NCBI RefSeq assembly: GCF_030035675.1
Contig: NC_084494.1
Coordinates: 19,637,248-19,701,247, forward strand
Reading direction: 5' to 3'
Source: Rhineura floridana
Lineage: Eukaryota > Chordata > Lepidosauria > Squamata > Rhineuridae
DNA length: 64,000 bases
Part shown: positions 1 to 8,344 of the stretch, in pieces
How the letters are laid out: each line of letters starts with the position of its first letter
Position numbering within the stretch: the stretch's first letter is position 1
The notes under the pieces: generated by a model
The model's database searches: none
Seen by the model: only the letters and a program-made list of their open reading frames with translations
What the model was told of the DNA's origin: nothing
Position numbers and translations under genes: made by a program

Positions 1-1060
1 CGAACGTTAGTTCATTTAAGCTCTCAGGTTATCAACAGCAGTCGTCTAATGTAGGTGGAGAATAGAAGACCCAACTCAAGAATCTTGAGTCTTGGGAGGT
101 ACCAGAAATTTTCTATTTGGGAGTCAGACTTCAGACAGCAGAAGAGTCTTTATTCTGTTATATATGTTATTTATTCATATCTTGCACACTACAACTAATA
201 AAATGCATTCTAGGTGGCCTTAGCCATCACTGCAGAAACAGAAAAATAAATCGGTACAAACGAAGATGCTGGATATCCATTTAACATCCAAGTATAAGAC
301 TTCAAAGGCACATCTTAGTTAAAACAAGTTACAATGGATGGACTGCGTTAAACTCCAAGTTTAGAGTTTAGAAGAAATTCAGCTGATAAAACACACACAA
401 GCCCACTAAATCTTCTCCTTCCCTTTTTCCTGTGCCTTCAAGAGCTGCCCATCAGAAATTCAGCTGCTGTGAACCTTAAGAGGTATTTCCCCCTCCCACT
501 ATGCCTCTCAAACTACGTTTGCTCATCTCCTGTGATTTCTTCTCCCTGTCTCCTTTCATACCTAGCTTCTAACCTGTGGGCCTACTTGAACTGTAAACAT
601 TTCAAGGCTGAGACCTGCTCTGTGAGTACTTTCATATCTCATCTCACCCCCTTCCTGCAAAGTCCTTTTCTGATCCTCACACAGCCACACGCTGTCAGAT
701 TGCAACCAATCCCTTCTGCCTGTCACTCATTCTCACTCTGCATTTCACTCAAACCCTTTCTCTCACAACAGGTTCATACTGAGCATGTGCGGGGTACACC
801 CTTATGAACTCCCACTGAATAACACTGGCCACAAAAATGCCTTTTTAAAAAATGACAAGCATATAACATAATTAATGGGTAATGGCACATACTATTCATC
901 CTCTTGGCCTAATCCAACACATAATCGATAAATCCACCTGAACTTCCCAGAGCCACTCATCACACGTTTAACTCCTTCAAAATATGCCATTTTTTCTACC
1001 CCATGTTTGGCATGGGCCATCTTCAAACTACCTCTCCTACACTGCCAAGTTTCAAATCAA
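1..1060. other. No gene recognised
   Basis: This is AT-rich non-coding sequence. Open frames here are short and resemble no family known to me. By human synteny GMEB1 should lie to the left, beyond the window. No CpG-rich promoter or convincing exon is visible. Confidence 0.5.
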
Positions 1061-1094
1061 TCCACTGAACCATTTTTAGCTAGAAACCAGAAGT

Positions 1095-1400
1095 CGGGAA
1101 TTCTTTTCAGCCCAAGGGCTGCATTCCCTTTTGAGAAACCCTCCGAGGGCCACATGCCAGTCGTGGGCGGGTTCAGAGGCAAAAGCGAGCAGAGCACTGA
1201 AAGCAATATTCTACCTTTGTACACACACTCCTTATCCTCCATCCAGACAAGCAAGAGGCATTATTAGAGTAATAAACATTCCAGCTAGGCAGAAACCCTA
1301 GGGGTATGAAGCAGGACCAGTGAGGGGTGTGGCCTGGAGAGACTGCCAAGGACCAGACTGAGAGGCCGGGGTGTGTGTGTGCATTTGGTTCCCCATCCCT
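1095..1400 (+). mobile_element. Non-autonomous hAT-like element, family B
   Basis: The opening about a gray 'cagcccaagggctgcattcc' segment, the 'gccacatgccag' block, a 'cattattagag..acattccagctaggca' block and a 'ggtgtggcctggagag' block recur in the same order at 44485-44830 and, split, at 28800-29590. This is an old interspersed family with no coding capacity. Assignment to hAT rests on resemblance to similar squamate repeats and is an inference. Confidence 0.5.
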
Positions 1401-1562
1401 GCTCTAAGCCATAGAACCGACTCCTCTGCCCTGGATTTCTCATCCAGCCGACTTGCCCTCAATATAGGGCAACAACTTTGGGCCTGACTGGGGAGGGCAG
1501 CTATGAGAGAACTATGAAAGGTCCTCAAATGCAAAGATGTATCACTGAACACTAAAGTCAGG

Positions 1563-2025
1563 ATGATTCAGGCAACGGTATTCCCGATCTCTATGTATGG
1601 GTGTGAAAGTTGGACAGTGAAAAAAGCGGATAAGAGAAAAATCAACTCATTTGAAGTGTGGTGTTGGAGGAGAGCTTTGCGCATACCATGGACCGCAAAA
1701 AAGACAGATAATTGGGTGTTAAAACAAATTAAACCAGAACTGTCACTAGAAGCTAAAATGATGAAACTGAGGTTATCATACTTTGGACACATCATGAGAA
1801 GACATGATTCACTAGAAAAGACAATAATGCTGGGGAAAACAGAAGGGAGTAGGAAAAAAAGGAAGGCCAAACAAGAGATGATGGATTGATTCCATAAAGG
1901 AAGCCACAGACCTGAACTTACAAGATCTGAATAGGGTGGTTTATAACAGATGCTATTAGAGGTTGCTGATTCACAGGGTCGCTGTAAGTTGTAATTGACG
2001 TGAAGGCAAAAAACAATAGCAAGTT
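1563..2025 (+). mobile_element. BovB-like (RTE) LINE, 3' end fragment
   Basis: The plus frame reads the C-terminal end of an RTE/BovB polyprotein, including MYGCESWTVKKAD, FEVWCWRRALRIPW, YFGHIMRR and DSLEKTIMLG, which are hallmark strings of this clade. After the frame comes a 3' tail ending 'gggtcgctgtaagttgtaa..gacgtgaaggca'. The same tail closes the fragment at 3462-3640 and the SINEs at 4093 and 60005. Only the last roughly 460 bases of a multi-kilobase element are present, so it is a 5'-truncated, dead insertion. BovB-type LINEs are abundant in squamates. Confidence 0.88.
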
Positions 2026-2054
2026 TCTGGAATAGGGAAATCCTCACCATATAC

Positions 2055-2135
2055 TGCTTTCAATGTTTTTGTTTGCCGCCCTAGGCTCCTTCTGGGAAGA
2101 AGGGTGGAATATAAACTTAATAAATAAATAAACCA
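2055..2135 (+). repeat. LINE/SINE-type 3' tail ending in (ATAA)n
   Basis: The string 'ggctccttctgggaagaa' followed by 'gggtggaatataaactt' and an (ATAA)n end recurs near 17265, 27890, 34790 and 38110. It is the common 3' end of a squamate non-LTR family, probably the L2/CR1 group. Confidence 0.6.
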
Positions 2136-2600
2136 CTGCACTGGTTCTACATAGTGTGGTATTAAACTTCTTAACAGCTGATAGGGCTCCCTATTTAAGG
2201 GGGTTAGGAATTAGGACACTGTTCATAGCAGGTGGGGAGGGAAAATATTGAGACACCCACAATATTCTCTGCACATACTACAGACTGAAGCCAAGTTTAA
2301 AAAGGGGGAGCAACAGTAGACAAATCTCAACACTTGGTGTGGAAAAAAAGGTTTTTATTTAGGTAATACTTGAAGTTTATAAAGAAAAAAGTTTCAGTGG
2401 TATCACTATTTTCTCCGCAAGCACAAGGTTTCAAAGGGAAGAAAGAGTTATAAAAGTTGCACAACACAAATACTGGCACCAGCTATAGAAACCTCACTTC
2501 AGAAGAACGAATGAGTAAAATCAACTCAACCAATGTGTCAAACACAATATTCATTGAGAGGTTCAGAGGTTTAGGAATAACCAATAATATAGTCTTGACT
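2136..2600. other. Intergenic, nothing recognised
   Basis: This is AT-rich sequence directly downstream of the U11 gene. Apart from the U11 3' box no element is recognised. Confidence 0.5.
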
Positions 2601-2605
2601 AGTAA

Positions 2606-2619
2606 CTATCTTTTGACAC
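2606..2619 (-). terminator. snRNA 3' box of the U11 gene
   Basis: On the minus strand this reads GTGTCAAAAGATAG, close to the vertebrate snRNA 3'-box consensus GTTT-N(0-3)-AAA-R-N-N-AGA. It lies about 10 bases past the U11 3' end, where Integrator-dependent processing signals of Pol II snRNA genes sit. Confidence 0.7.
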
Positions 2620-2628
2620 CCTTCAGTA

Positions 2629-2769
2629 GGGGAGCCAGAACAAACGATTACCAGCTACCCCGAGCACAAAAATTATGCTTCCGAAATCTCTTGATAGCGA
2701 TTCCGCATGGAAAAGAGCAAAGCCGCAGCCGCCCCTCTCCATGTGCCACTCACAGCAGAAGCCCTTTTT
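2629..2769 (-). ncRNA. RNU11: U11 small nuclear RNA (minor spliceosome)
   Basis: U11 is the U12-type spliceosome RNA that recognises the 5' splice site of minor introns, within the U11/U12 di-snRNP. The minus strand starts AAAAAGGGCTTCTG, then TGAGTGGCAC, CGGAATCG, ATCAAGAGATTTCGG and GAAGCATAATTTTTG, matching human RNU11 block by block as I remember it. The Sm site AATTTTTG is at 2667-2674, followed by a 3' stem-loop with AGCTGGTAATCG. Length is about 141 nt against about 135 in human; the excess is in the central stem-loop (GGGGCGGCTGCGGC). A 3' box follows and an octamer plus Staf-type site lies about 210 bases upstream, so this is an intact Pol II snRNA gene and not a retro-copy. It diverges from TAF12, as in human. 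The 3' end is accurate to a few bases. Confidence 0.95.
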
Positions 2770-2977
2770 AATGCCTTTCTTCGCGGATGCTTTACCAAGC
2801 TGCCCGGGTCTCCAGTGTAAGTCAGAGCGAGCGGCTCAAAAATGTCACCACACAAGCAATTTGAAAAAATGCTCTAACATCGTAGTGGCCTTAACTGCGC
2901 TTTGGTTCCCCCTCACTTATATTTAGTTGCATTTCTGTGGAAAGATATCCATATTTCCTCCCCCTCTTCCTGCCTAT

Positions 2978-3005
2978 ATGCAAATTATCGCATGGCATTC
3001 TGGTA
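2978..3005 (-). promoter_or_regulatory. Distal sequence element: octamer plus Staf/ZNF143-like site
   Basis: A perfect octamer (plus ATGCAAAT, 2978-2985) lies next to minus TACCAGAATGCCATGCG (2989-3005), which agrees well with the Staf/ZNF143 binding consensus. The pair is about 210-235 bases upstream of the U11 start, the standard place for a vertebrate snRNA enhancer that recruits OCT1 and ZNF143. I could not assign the proximal element (expected near 2820-2840) with confidence. Confidence 0.8.
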
Positions 3006-3329
3006 CCTTACTAAAGCTTGTTAGAGCGGAGGAACAGCAAACCTTACTACGAAACGAAGGTAAAGTCTTATGCCTTCCAGTGTAAAAGGAAAAAAAATAA
3101 ATAAGTCACAGCACTTGCAATGCGAGCCTTTGCATGCTTCCTCGCGGGAGTACGTTCCACTGCGTTGCAAGAGACTTTACTCCCAACTCAGGCGTGCCTC
3201 CTAGGATCTCAGTGTTAATTCTTGCAAACTCCAGAGATCCAACACAGCTGAGCTGTGCGTGAGCTGGAAAGAAACACGGGGGGGGGGGGGCACATAGAAA
3301 AGAAGGCACAGATGAACTTCATCAGAGGG

Positions 3330-3460
3330 GCTATTATTTATTTATTACATTTCTACCCCACCTTTCTTTTCATGATAGAAACCCAAGGTGGCTTACATAT
3401 GGTTCCCAGGCAGTCTCCCATCCAGGCACTGACCAGACCTGGCCCTGCTTACTCCCTACA
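3330..3460 (+). repeat. Fragment of MIR/L2-like SINE body
   Basis: The segment 'atttatttattacatttcta' followed by 'aaggtggcttacatatggtt' is the shared body of elements also seen at 44087, 51220 and 60512. Here it is truncated and abuts a BovB-like fragment. Confidence 0.5.
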
Positions 3461-3461
3461 G

Positions 3462-3640
3462 AAGGGAGTAGAAAAAGAGGAAGGCCAAACAAGAGATGGG
3501 TTGATTCCATAACGGAAGCCACAGACCTGAACTTGCAAGATCTGAACAGGGTGGTTTATAACAGATGCTCTTGGGGGTTGCTGATTTATAGGGTCGCTGT
3601 AAATTGTAATCAACTTGAAGGCATATAACAACAAAAACCT
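3462..3640 (+). mobile_element. BovB-like LINE, 3' terminal fragment
   Basis: This second copy of the LINE end matches 1840-2020 closely: 'aaggccaaacaagagatg', 'gatctgaacagggtggttta' and the tail 'gggtcgctgtaaattgtaat'. It is severely 5'-truncated. Confidence 0.8.
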
Positions 3641-4092
3641 TCCAGATCAAGAGTGGAGAACGTCCAGCCTGAGAGCCAAATGCCGTTCTCCAGGCCTCTC
3701 TGTCTGGCCCTATGGACTCTTGCCAAGGCCCACCCCTTCCTTAGCCACATCCTCTTTGCCCAGTCCACACCTCTCACCAGCTTTCCTTCACATCCCCTGG
3801 GTGTTTTTCCCTGGCTGGAATGTGTCCCTGAACTCTGATAATGCTTCTCGCTTCCTTGGCTGGACAATAGAGAGAGAGAGTGGGGGTGTCTGTTTAGAAA
3901 CTATCCTCCTGTATGAAGGTGCATCTTCATAGTCATTGCCTTACCCACTTTTGCCTCTGCCCTGCCCATTCTGGCATGTGACCCCCAGAAGATTGCCCAG
4001 CAGGGGGCATGGCCCTCAGGCTAAAAAAGATTCCCTACCGCCAATCAAGAGTGTATTAAGAAACAGCTTTCATTTTCAGGGACAGCTGGTAC

Positions 4093-4472
4093 AGCACAGT
4101 GGGGAGGAGGGCCTGGCTGGGAGTCCAGAGTCTGTGAGTCCAAATTCCCACTCGTGTGTCCTGAGTGTAAAGGGCCAGCTAAAGATCACCCCCACAGAGA
4201 GTGGCTCAGGGGTTACATGCCCTGCCACCTGTGCAGCTGTGGGCAAGCTGCATAGTCCCAGGGAGCCCAGGTGCCCCCCAGCTGGCAGTTGCAGACAAGG
4301 AAGAGGCTGACTTGTGCAGCTGTGGCAAGCTGAGCAGGCCCTAGCCAGCTGGGGAGAACTAGCCTCAGAGGGAGGCAATGGTAAACCCCCTCTGAATACT
4401 GCTTACCATGAAAACCGTATTCATAGGGTAGCCATAAGTTGGCATCGACTTGAAGGCAGTCCATTTCCGTTT
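4093..4472 (+). mobile_element. tRNA-derived SINE with BovB-type 3' tail (long form)
   Basis: A degenerate tRNA-like head ('ggctgggagtccagagtct') is followed by a long unique middle, then the shared end from 'cctcagagggaggcaatggt' through 'cttaccatgaaaaccgtatt' to 'gcatcgacttgaaggcagtc'. The final 30 bases match the BovB-like LINE tail, so the SINE was probably mobilised by that LINE (Sauria-SINE type). Confidence 0.75.
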
Positions 4473-5089
4473 TTTTTTTATTCTCGCTTCCGTACCTTCA
4501 CAAGAGAGATTAAGCCCCACTGAGCTCCATGGCAAATACTTTCCAAGCGCGTTTTATCTACTTATATTTTTACCGTCCTTCTTTCTAGGCACTCGGAGTT
4601 GGTGATATAAATCTCTCTTGGGTTTTAAAAGAAAATCTGCACAACAATTCCGTGAAATAGGCTAGACAGAGAAAGGGTTGCATTGGGACTCGAACTCAGA
4701 ATTCCGTACCACTACATCAAGCTGGTTTAAGAGGATCCTTTTGCACGAGGAATAAAGGTTCGCTCTGCCCCCACACCCCCGGGCCAACCTGATACTGGTG
4801 TAAAAGTCCGCAAGAGGCCCAGCTGCTTCTTTCCTTTCGCGAGAAAAAGAAAAATCACTGTCGTTTGGAAGCTAACAAGCCAGCCACCGCCTAAATTCAT
4901 AAACGTGTCTCCCCTTTCCAACAAGTTCCAATCAAACTGCGCCTGCGCGAGACACATTTTAGAAGGGGCAGGCGCGCATAGACACAATTTAAAGAAACAA
5001 GTAAAAAAAAACTCAAGAGGGAACGTAACGCGTCTGAGCGCTTGCGCAGACAGGACCAAGCGACAAAACTGAGAGCTCACAGAGGAATT

Positions 5090-5350
5090 TGGTGATTGGT
5101 TGGTTGGCCGGCACGCCGGCGCGTGGGCCGGTGTGTTTCCTGGCGCTGCTGCGGCTTCACGGGTCGTGACCCCGGAAGTGCTGTGTTGCGGCGTCCCAGT
5201 GAGGAAAGGCGGCAATCGGCCGAAGTTAGTGCGGGGGACATGGCGAGATAGGCGGCCGAGGCGCCGGTGAGTGAATCGGTGGCACCGGAGGGGGGGGGGT
5301 CCTACCTTGGCCGGCCGTTGCTGTGACGGTGCCCCGCTTAAAGTAAAGGA
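5090..5350 (+). promoter_or_regulatory. TAF12: CpG-rich TAF12 promoter and non-coding exon 1
   Basis: A GC- and CpG-rich block stands out from AT-rich surroundings. It carries an ETS-type site CCGGAAGTG at 5172-5180. Exon 1 ends at 5266 with a clean donor (GCGCCG|GTGAGTG). The exon contains a four-codon upstream frame, ATGGCGAGATAG, at 5240-5251. The transcription start is probably about 5180-5210 and TATA-less; its exact position cannot be read from sequence. The exon boundary is visible, while joining it to exon 2 is an inference. Confidence 0.75.
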
Positions 5351-5539
5351 AAGGTCAGGTTGCCCGCATGGCGGCCGAGGTGCTAAAAATGTGCATAATA
5401 TAATTTCCTTTTGCCTCACAACAGGCCTTCCAACGCCTAACGGCTTTAATTTATTGCATTTTAAAACACTTATCCTGTCTTCTTAAAACTTTTATTTCGC
5501 CTGTCTGTTTTAATCAAACATTCAAGGTGGCTAGCGAAA

Positions 5540-6190
5540 TGTGTGCTAGCCACATTGGATTATATATACGCACAGAGTGTGAGATGACACACATATAAGC
5601 ACAGTGCACACAAAAACTAGTAATAACAAAAAAGAGTAACAAATGAATGTCTAAAAAACATCAGCGAAAAAAATACTAAATACTAGCCAAGCAAAGAAAG
5701 AACTAGTGGTATTGGATTTCATGCTTTTTTAAACAGCAGCGCACTTCTCTGAAACAGAAAAGTCTTCAGTAATGACGGGAGGTTGACCATGTAGTTGCAG
5801 TGATGGAGTCGTGCTTAACTCAAGGCGTGACTCCAGTTTAGAGAGCCTTCAGATTGGAAGAGCCATTCTTATATGCCTGACACCATTAGTTCTATTTTAG
5901 AATGCATATATCCTGACCACATATTTAAAGCAGATTAAGTAAGTATGTCAGTGCTGATACAGACAATTCACACAAATGTGTGCATGTGTGTGCACACATA
6001 CTAATAATATCAGTAAAATGTAATGACAAATTGATGTCTAAAAAGCAGCAGAGAAAATACCAAGTAACTCTAACCAATTAAAGAGAAGAACAGTGGCAAC
6101 TGATTTAAAAACTATTTCATTTCTAAAATTTATTTTATCCCACTGCCCTCCAAAACTGAAGGGTCTTCAATAATGATGAGAGAGAGCAAA
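5540..6190 (+). repeat. Two diverged copies of one sequence in TAF12 intron 1
   Basis: The segment 5560-5790 and the segment 5965-6180 share the same order of blocks: an ACAC-rich stretch, 'atgtctaaaaa', an 'aaatac..aagtaact / aaatacta' block, 'aaagaa..agtgg' and 'tcttca..taatga'. They are either an old local duplication or two copies of an unidentified LINE end. Confidence 0.5.
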
Positions 6191-6489
6191 ATGAGCTTCA
6201 TGGGGAAAGGATGAAAATAGGGTTATAACACCCCTATTCTTATATTGAAGATCACTACTCCTATCCTCCCATTGCTTATGCGCTGCCAAAGGCTCTATAT
6301 ACTGTATTCATTTAAACTGCAGTAGCTAGTCTTATATTGTTTTAAAAACCAAGGAGATTTTTTTTTTAGGTTAAACATATTTAGACTAGAGAAAGAAAAC
6401 AACATCATGCAGTAGTTCAGTTGAACTTCATTTACATAAGAAATAGCAGACTGTATCCCACCTGACTCCTTGATATGTATACCTTTGCA

Positions 6490-6655
6490 TTTGGCTGGGG
6501 CCATAACTCAGTGGTAAAGCACAGGCTTTCATGCAGAAAGACCTGTGTTCAGTCTCTGGTATCTCCAGGTGATAAGAAAGGCTGCTGCCAGTCAGAGTAG
6601 GTAGTGTTGGGCTAACTGAATACATAGCCTGACCTGGTTTAAGGCAGCTTCATGT
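6490..6655 (+). mobile_element. tRNA-derived SINE (A-box/B-box family)
   Basis: The A-box-like 'cataactcagtggtaaagc' and degraded B-box 'gttcagtctctgg' are followed by the family's 3' part ending 'aaggcagcttcatgtgtt'. Other copies lie at 33222, 37562 and 46396 and, inverted, at 53725. Confidence 0.75.
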
Positions 6656-6764
6656 GTTAAATGTTTATATGCATTGCAAACAAGACACGTCTTCCTCTCT
6701 GAAGACCCTGGGGTAGAGAGTTGAATGTTGAAGAATGACATCTGTTAAAAACTTAAGCTAAAAT

Positions 6765-6965
6765 TCATTTATTTTATTTATTTATTGCACTTGTATACCG
6801 CCCCACAGCCGAAGCTCTCTGGGCGGTTTACAGCAACCAAAAACATTAAAACAAATATACAATTTAAAACACATATTTTTTAAAAAATTAAAACACAATT
6901 TAAAAATTTAAAGCAATTTAAAACAATTTAAAAATAATTAGTAATAATTAATAATAAATTAGCAG
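6765..6965 (+). repeat. LINE 3'-tail repeat ('gccgaagctctctgggcggt')
   Basis: The run 'atttatttattgcacttgta', 'taccgccccacagccgaagc' and 'tctctgggcggtttacagca', followed by an A-rich tail with ATTAAAAC repeats, recurs at 15595, 41090 and, inverted, 50940. It is the 3' end of a squamate non-LTR element. Confidence 0.6.
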
Positions 6966-7177
6966 TGTGAGTTTGATTTGTTTTTTGCCAAAAGGCAAAA
7001 ATAAGAGCCAGCTTACCATGCAGGTTCCGGAAAACAGAGACAGTTGGACTGAGTGCTTCCAAGTGGCTGACAGCTGAAACTTAAAAACACAAACTTAAGT
7101 TTTAAGAACAACCCCTTGCCATGGTTGTGTTCTCTTGCAGTTTTCTGGAGAACTCCTCTGTCCTTGTTCCTTATCAG

Positions 7178-7302
7178 AAGTGGAGAACCTGTGGCCCTCG
7201 AAATGTTGTTGGACTACAACTCCCATCATCCCTCAACATTGGCCATGGTGATGGGAGTTGGAATCCAACATCTGAAGTCTGTGGGTTCCCCAGCCCTGTT
7301 CT
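7178..7302. mobile_element. hAT-like inverted-repeat MITE, family A
   Basis: The two arms 'ggactacaactcccatcatc' and 'gatgggagttggaatccaac' are inverted repeats flanked by 'gtggagaacctgtggccctc' and its counterpart. This is the commonest MITE of the window, with roughly twenty copies. A young copy at 35335 shows the 8-bp target duplication that defines hAT. Confidence 0.75.
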
Positions 7303-7582
7303 GTTATGCTTCCTTCACTGTATTGTCCACTGCAATAGCAGCAGTCAGCATGTTTGTAGCATTTAGAGTGTTTTGATTGGTTGGAATTATTTCATTAAAT
7401 GTATAACCTTTTTCCACCCCTCATTTTATATTTTATTTTATTTTGGCAGGAGGGTCTCAAACATTTTAAAATACAATTTGAATTTCTTATATACTGCATC
7501 CGTACTCAGACTCATTCAGTATCCTAATCCTCGCTTTGGGACATGTTTCTGCTATAGCTTCTTCCTCTCTACCATCTTATAA

Positions 7583-7740
7583 CCCAGTGGTTCTTAACCT
7601 TTTTTGAGTCACAGATCCCTTTGAGAATCTGATGAATGCTGTGGAGCACCATAAATAAATGAAATGTGATTTATTTTATTGTAGTGGAAATTGACTTTCT
7701 TTTTCTTTTGCACCCAGTTCACGGACTCCTGTTATAATCT
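7583..7740. mobile_element. Fragment of hAT-like element ('cagtggttcttaacc' end)
   Basis: It begins 'cagtggttcttaaccttttt', a typical hAT/Charlie-type terminal sequence. The other terminus is not recognisable, so the copy is probably truncated. Confidence 0.45.
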
Positions 7741-8344
7741 CTCTTTCCTTACATTTTGTAATCAGTTAAAGGAAACACATGTCATTGCCCAAATGCTTCA
7801 CCTGCATTATCTCAATAATCCATTCTGGCCAGTATATCAGATTGGGATTTGGAGGATGAAGTGAAGCTGAGAGAATACTAGCTTACCGCCTAGGAAAGTC
7901 TGCAACTTAAGTTATTTTCCATTTTACAACTAACACTCTTAACCGCTACACTTCGCTATAAAGAAGTGGATTGGGTCAGGTGCCAGGGTTTCAGTTGTTA
8001 ACAGGTTTTACACCAATGCCATATTACATCCAGCAAAGTTTGCCATTGCAGAACAATGCACCTATTTCATGTAGGGCCTCAATGGAGCGGATGTGCTCTT
8101 AATGCAAGTCTATGGAATGGCAACCCCTAATTTTACAAAAGGTGTATGTTGAATTCCCAACACAGATCCATTTTAACCAGCAAAGAGAGAAGGCTTGCTC
8201 TCTGTTGAATCTTCTAATTTTCCTGTACGGAGGCAATAATGCAAAATGCTTTGGGGGAATTTTGTAAGCATTTGCAATGGGGGGGGGGAGAATGGATTGG
8301 TAGGTTAACCCTGATTGTTTACTTGCAGGAACTTTTTTTGGAAA

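Noticed and set aside
4727-5419. 230-codon minus-strand open frame across the CpG-rich promoter
   Set aside because: It overlaps the TAF12 promoter and exon 1, has no recognisable domain and a biased composition typical of GC-rich non-coding sequence. Stop codons are rare there by chance.
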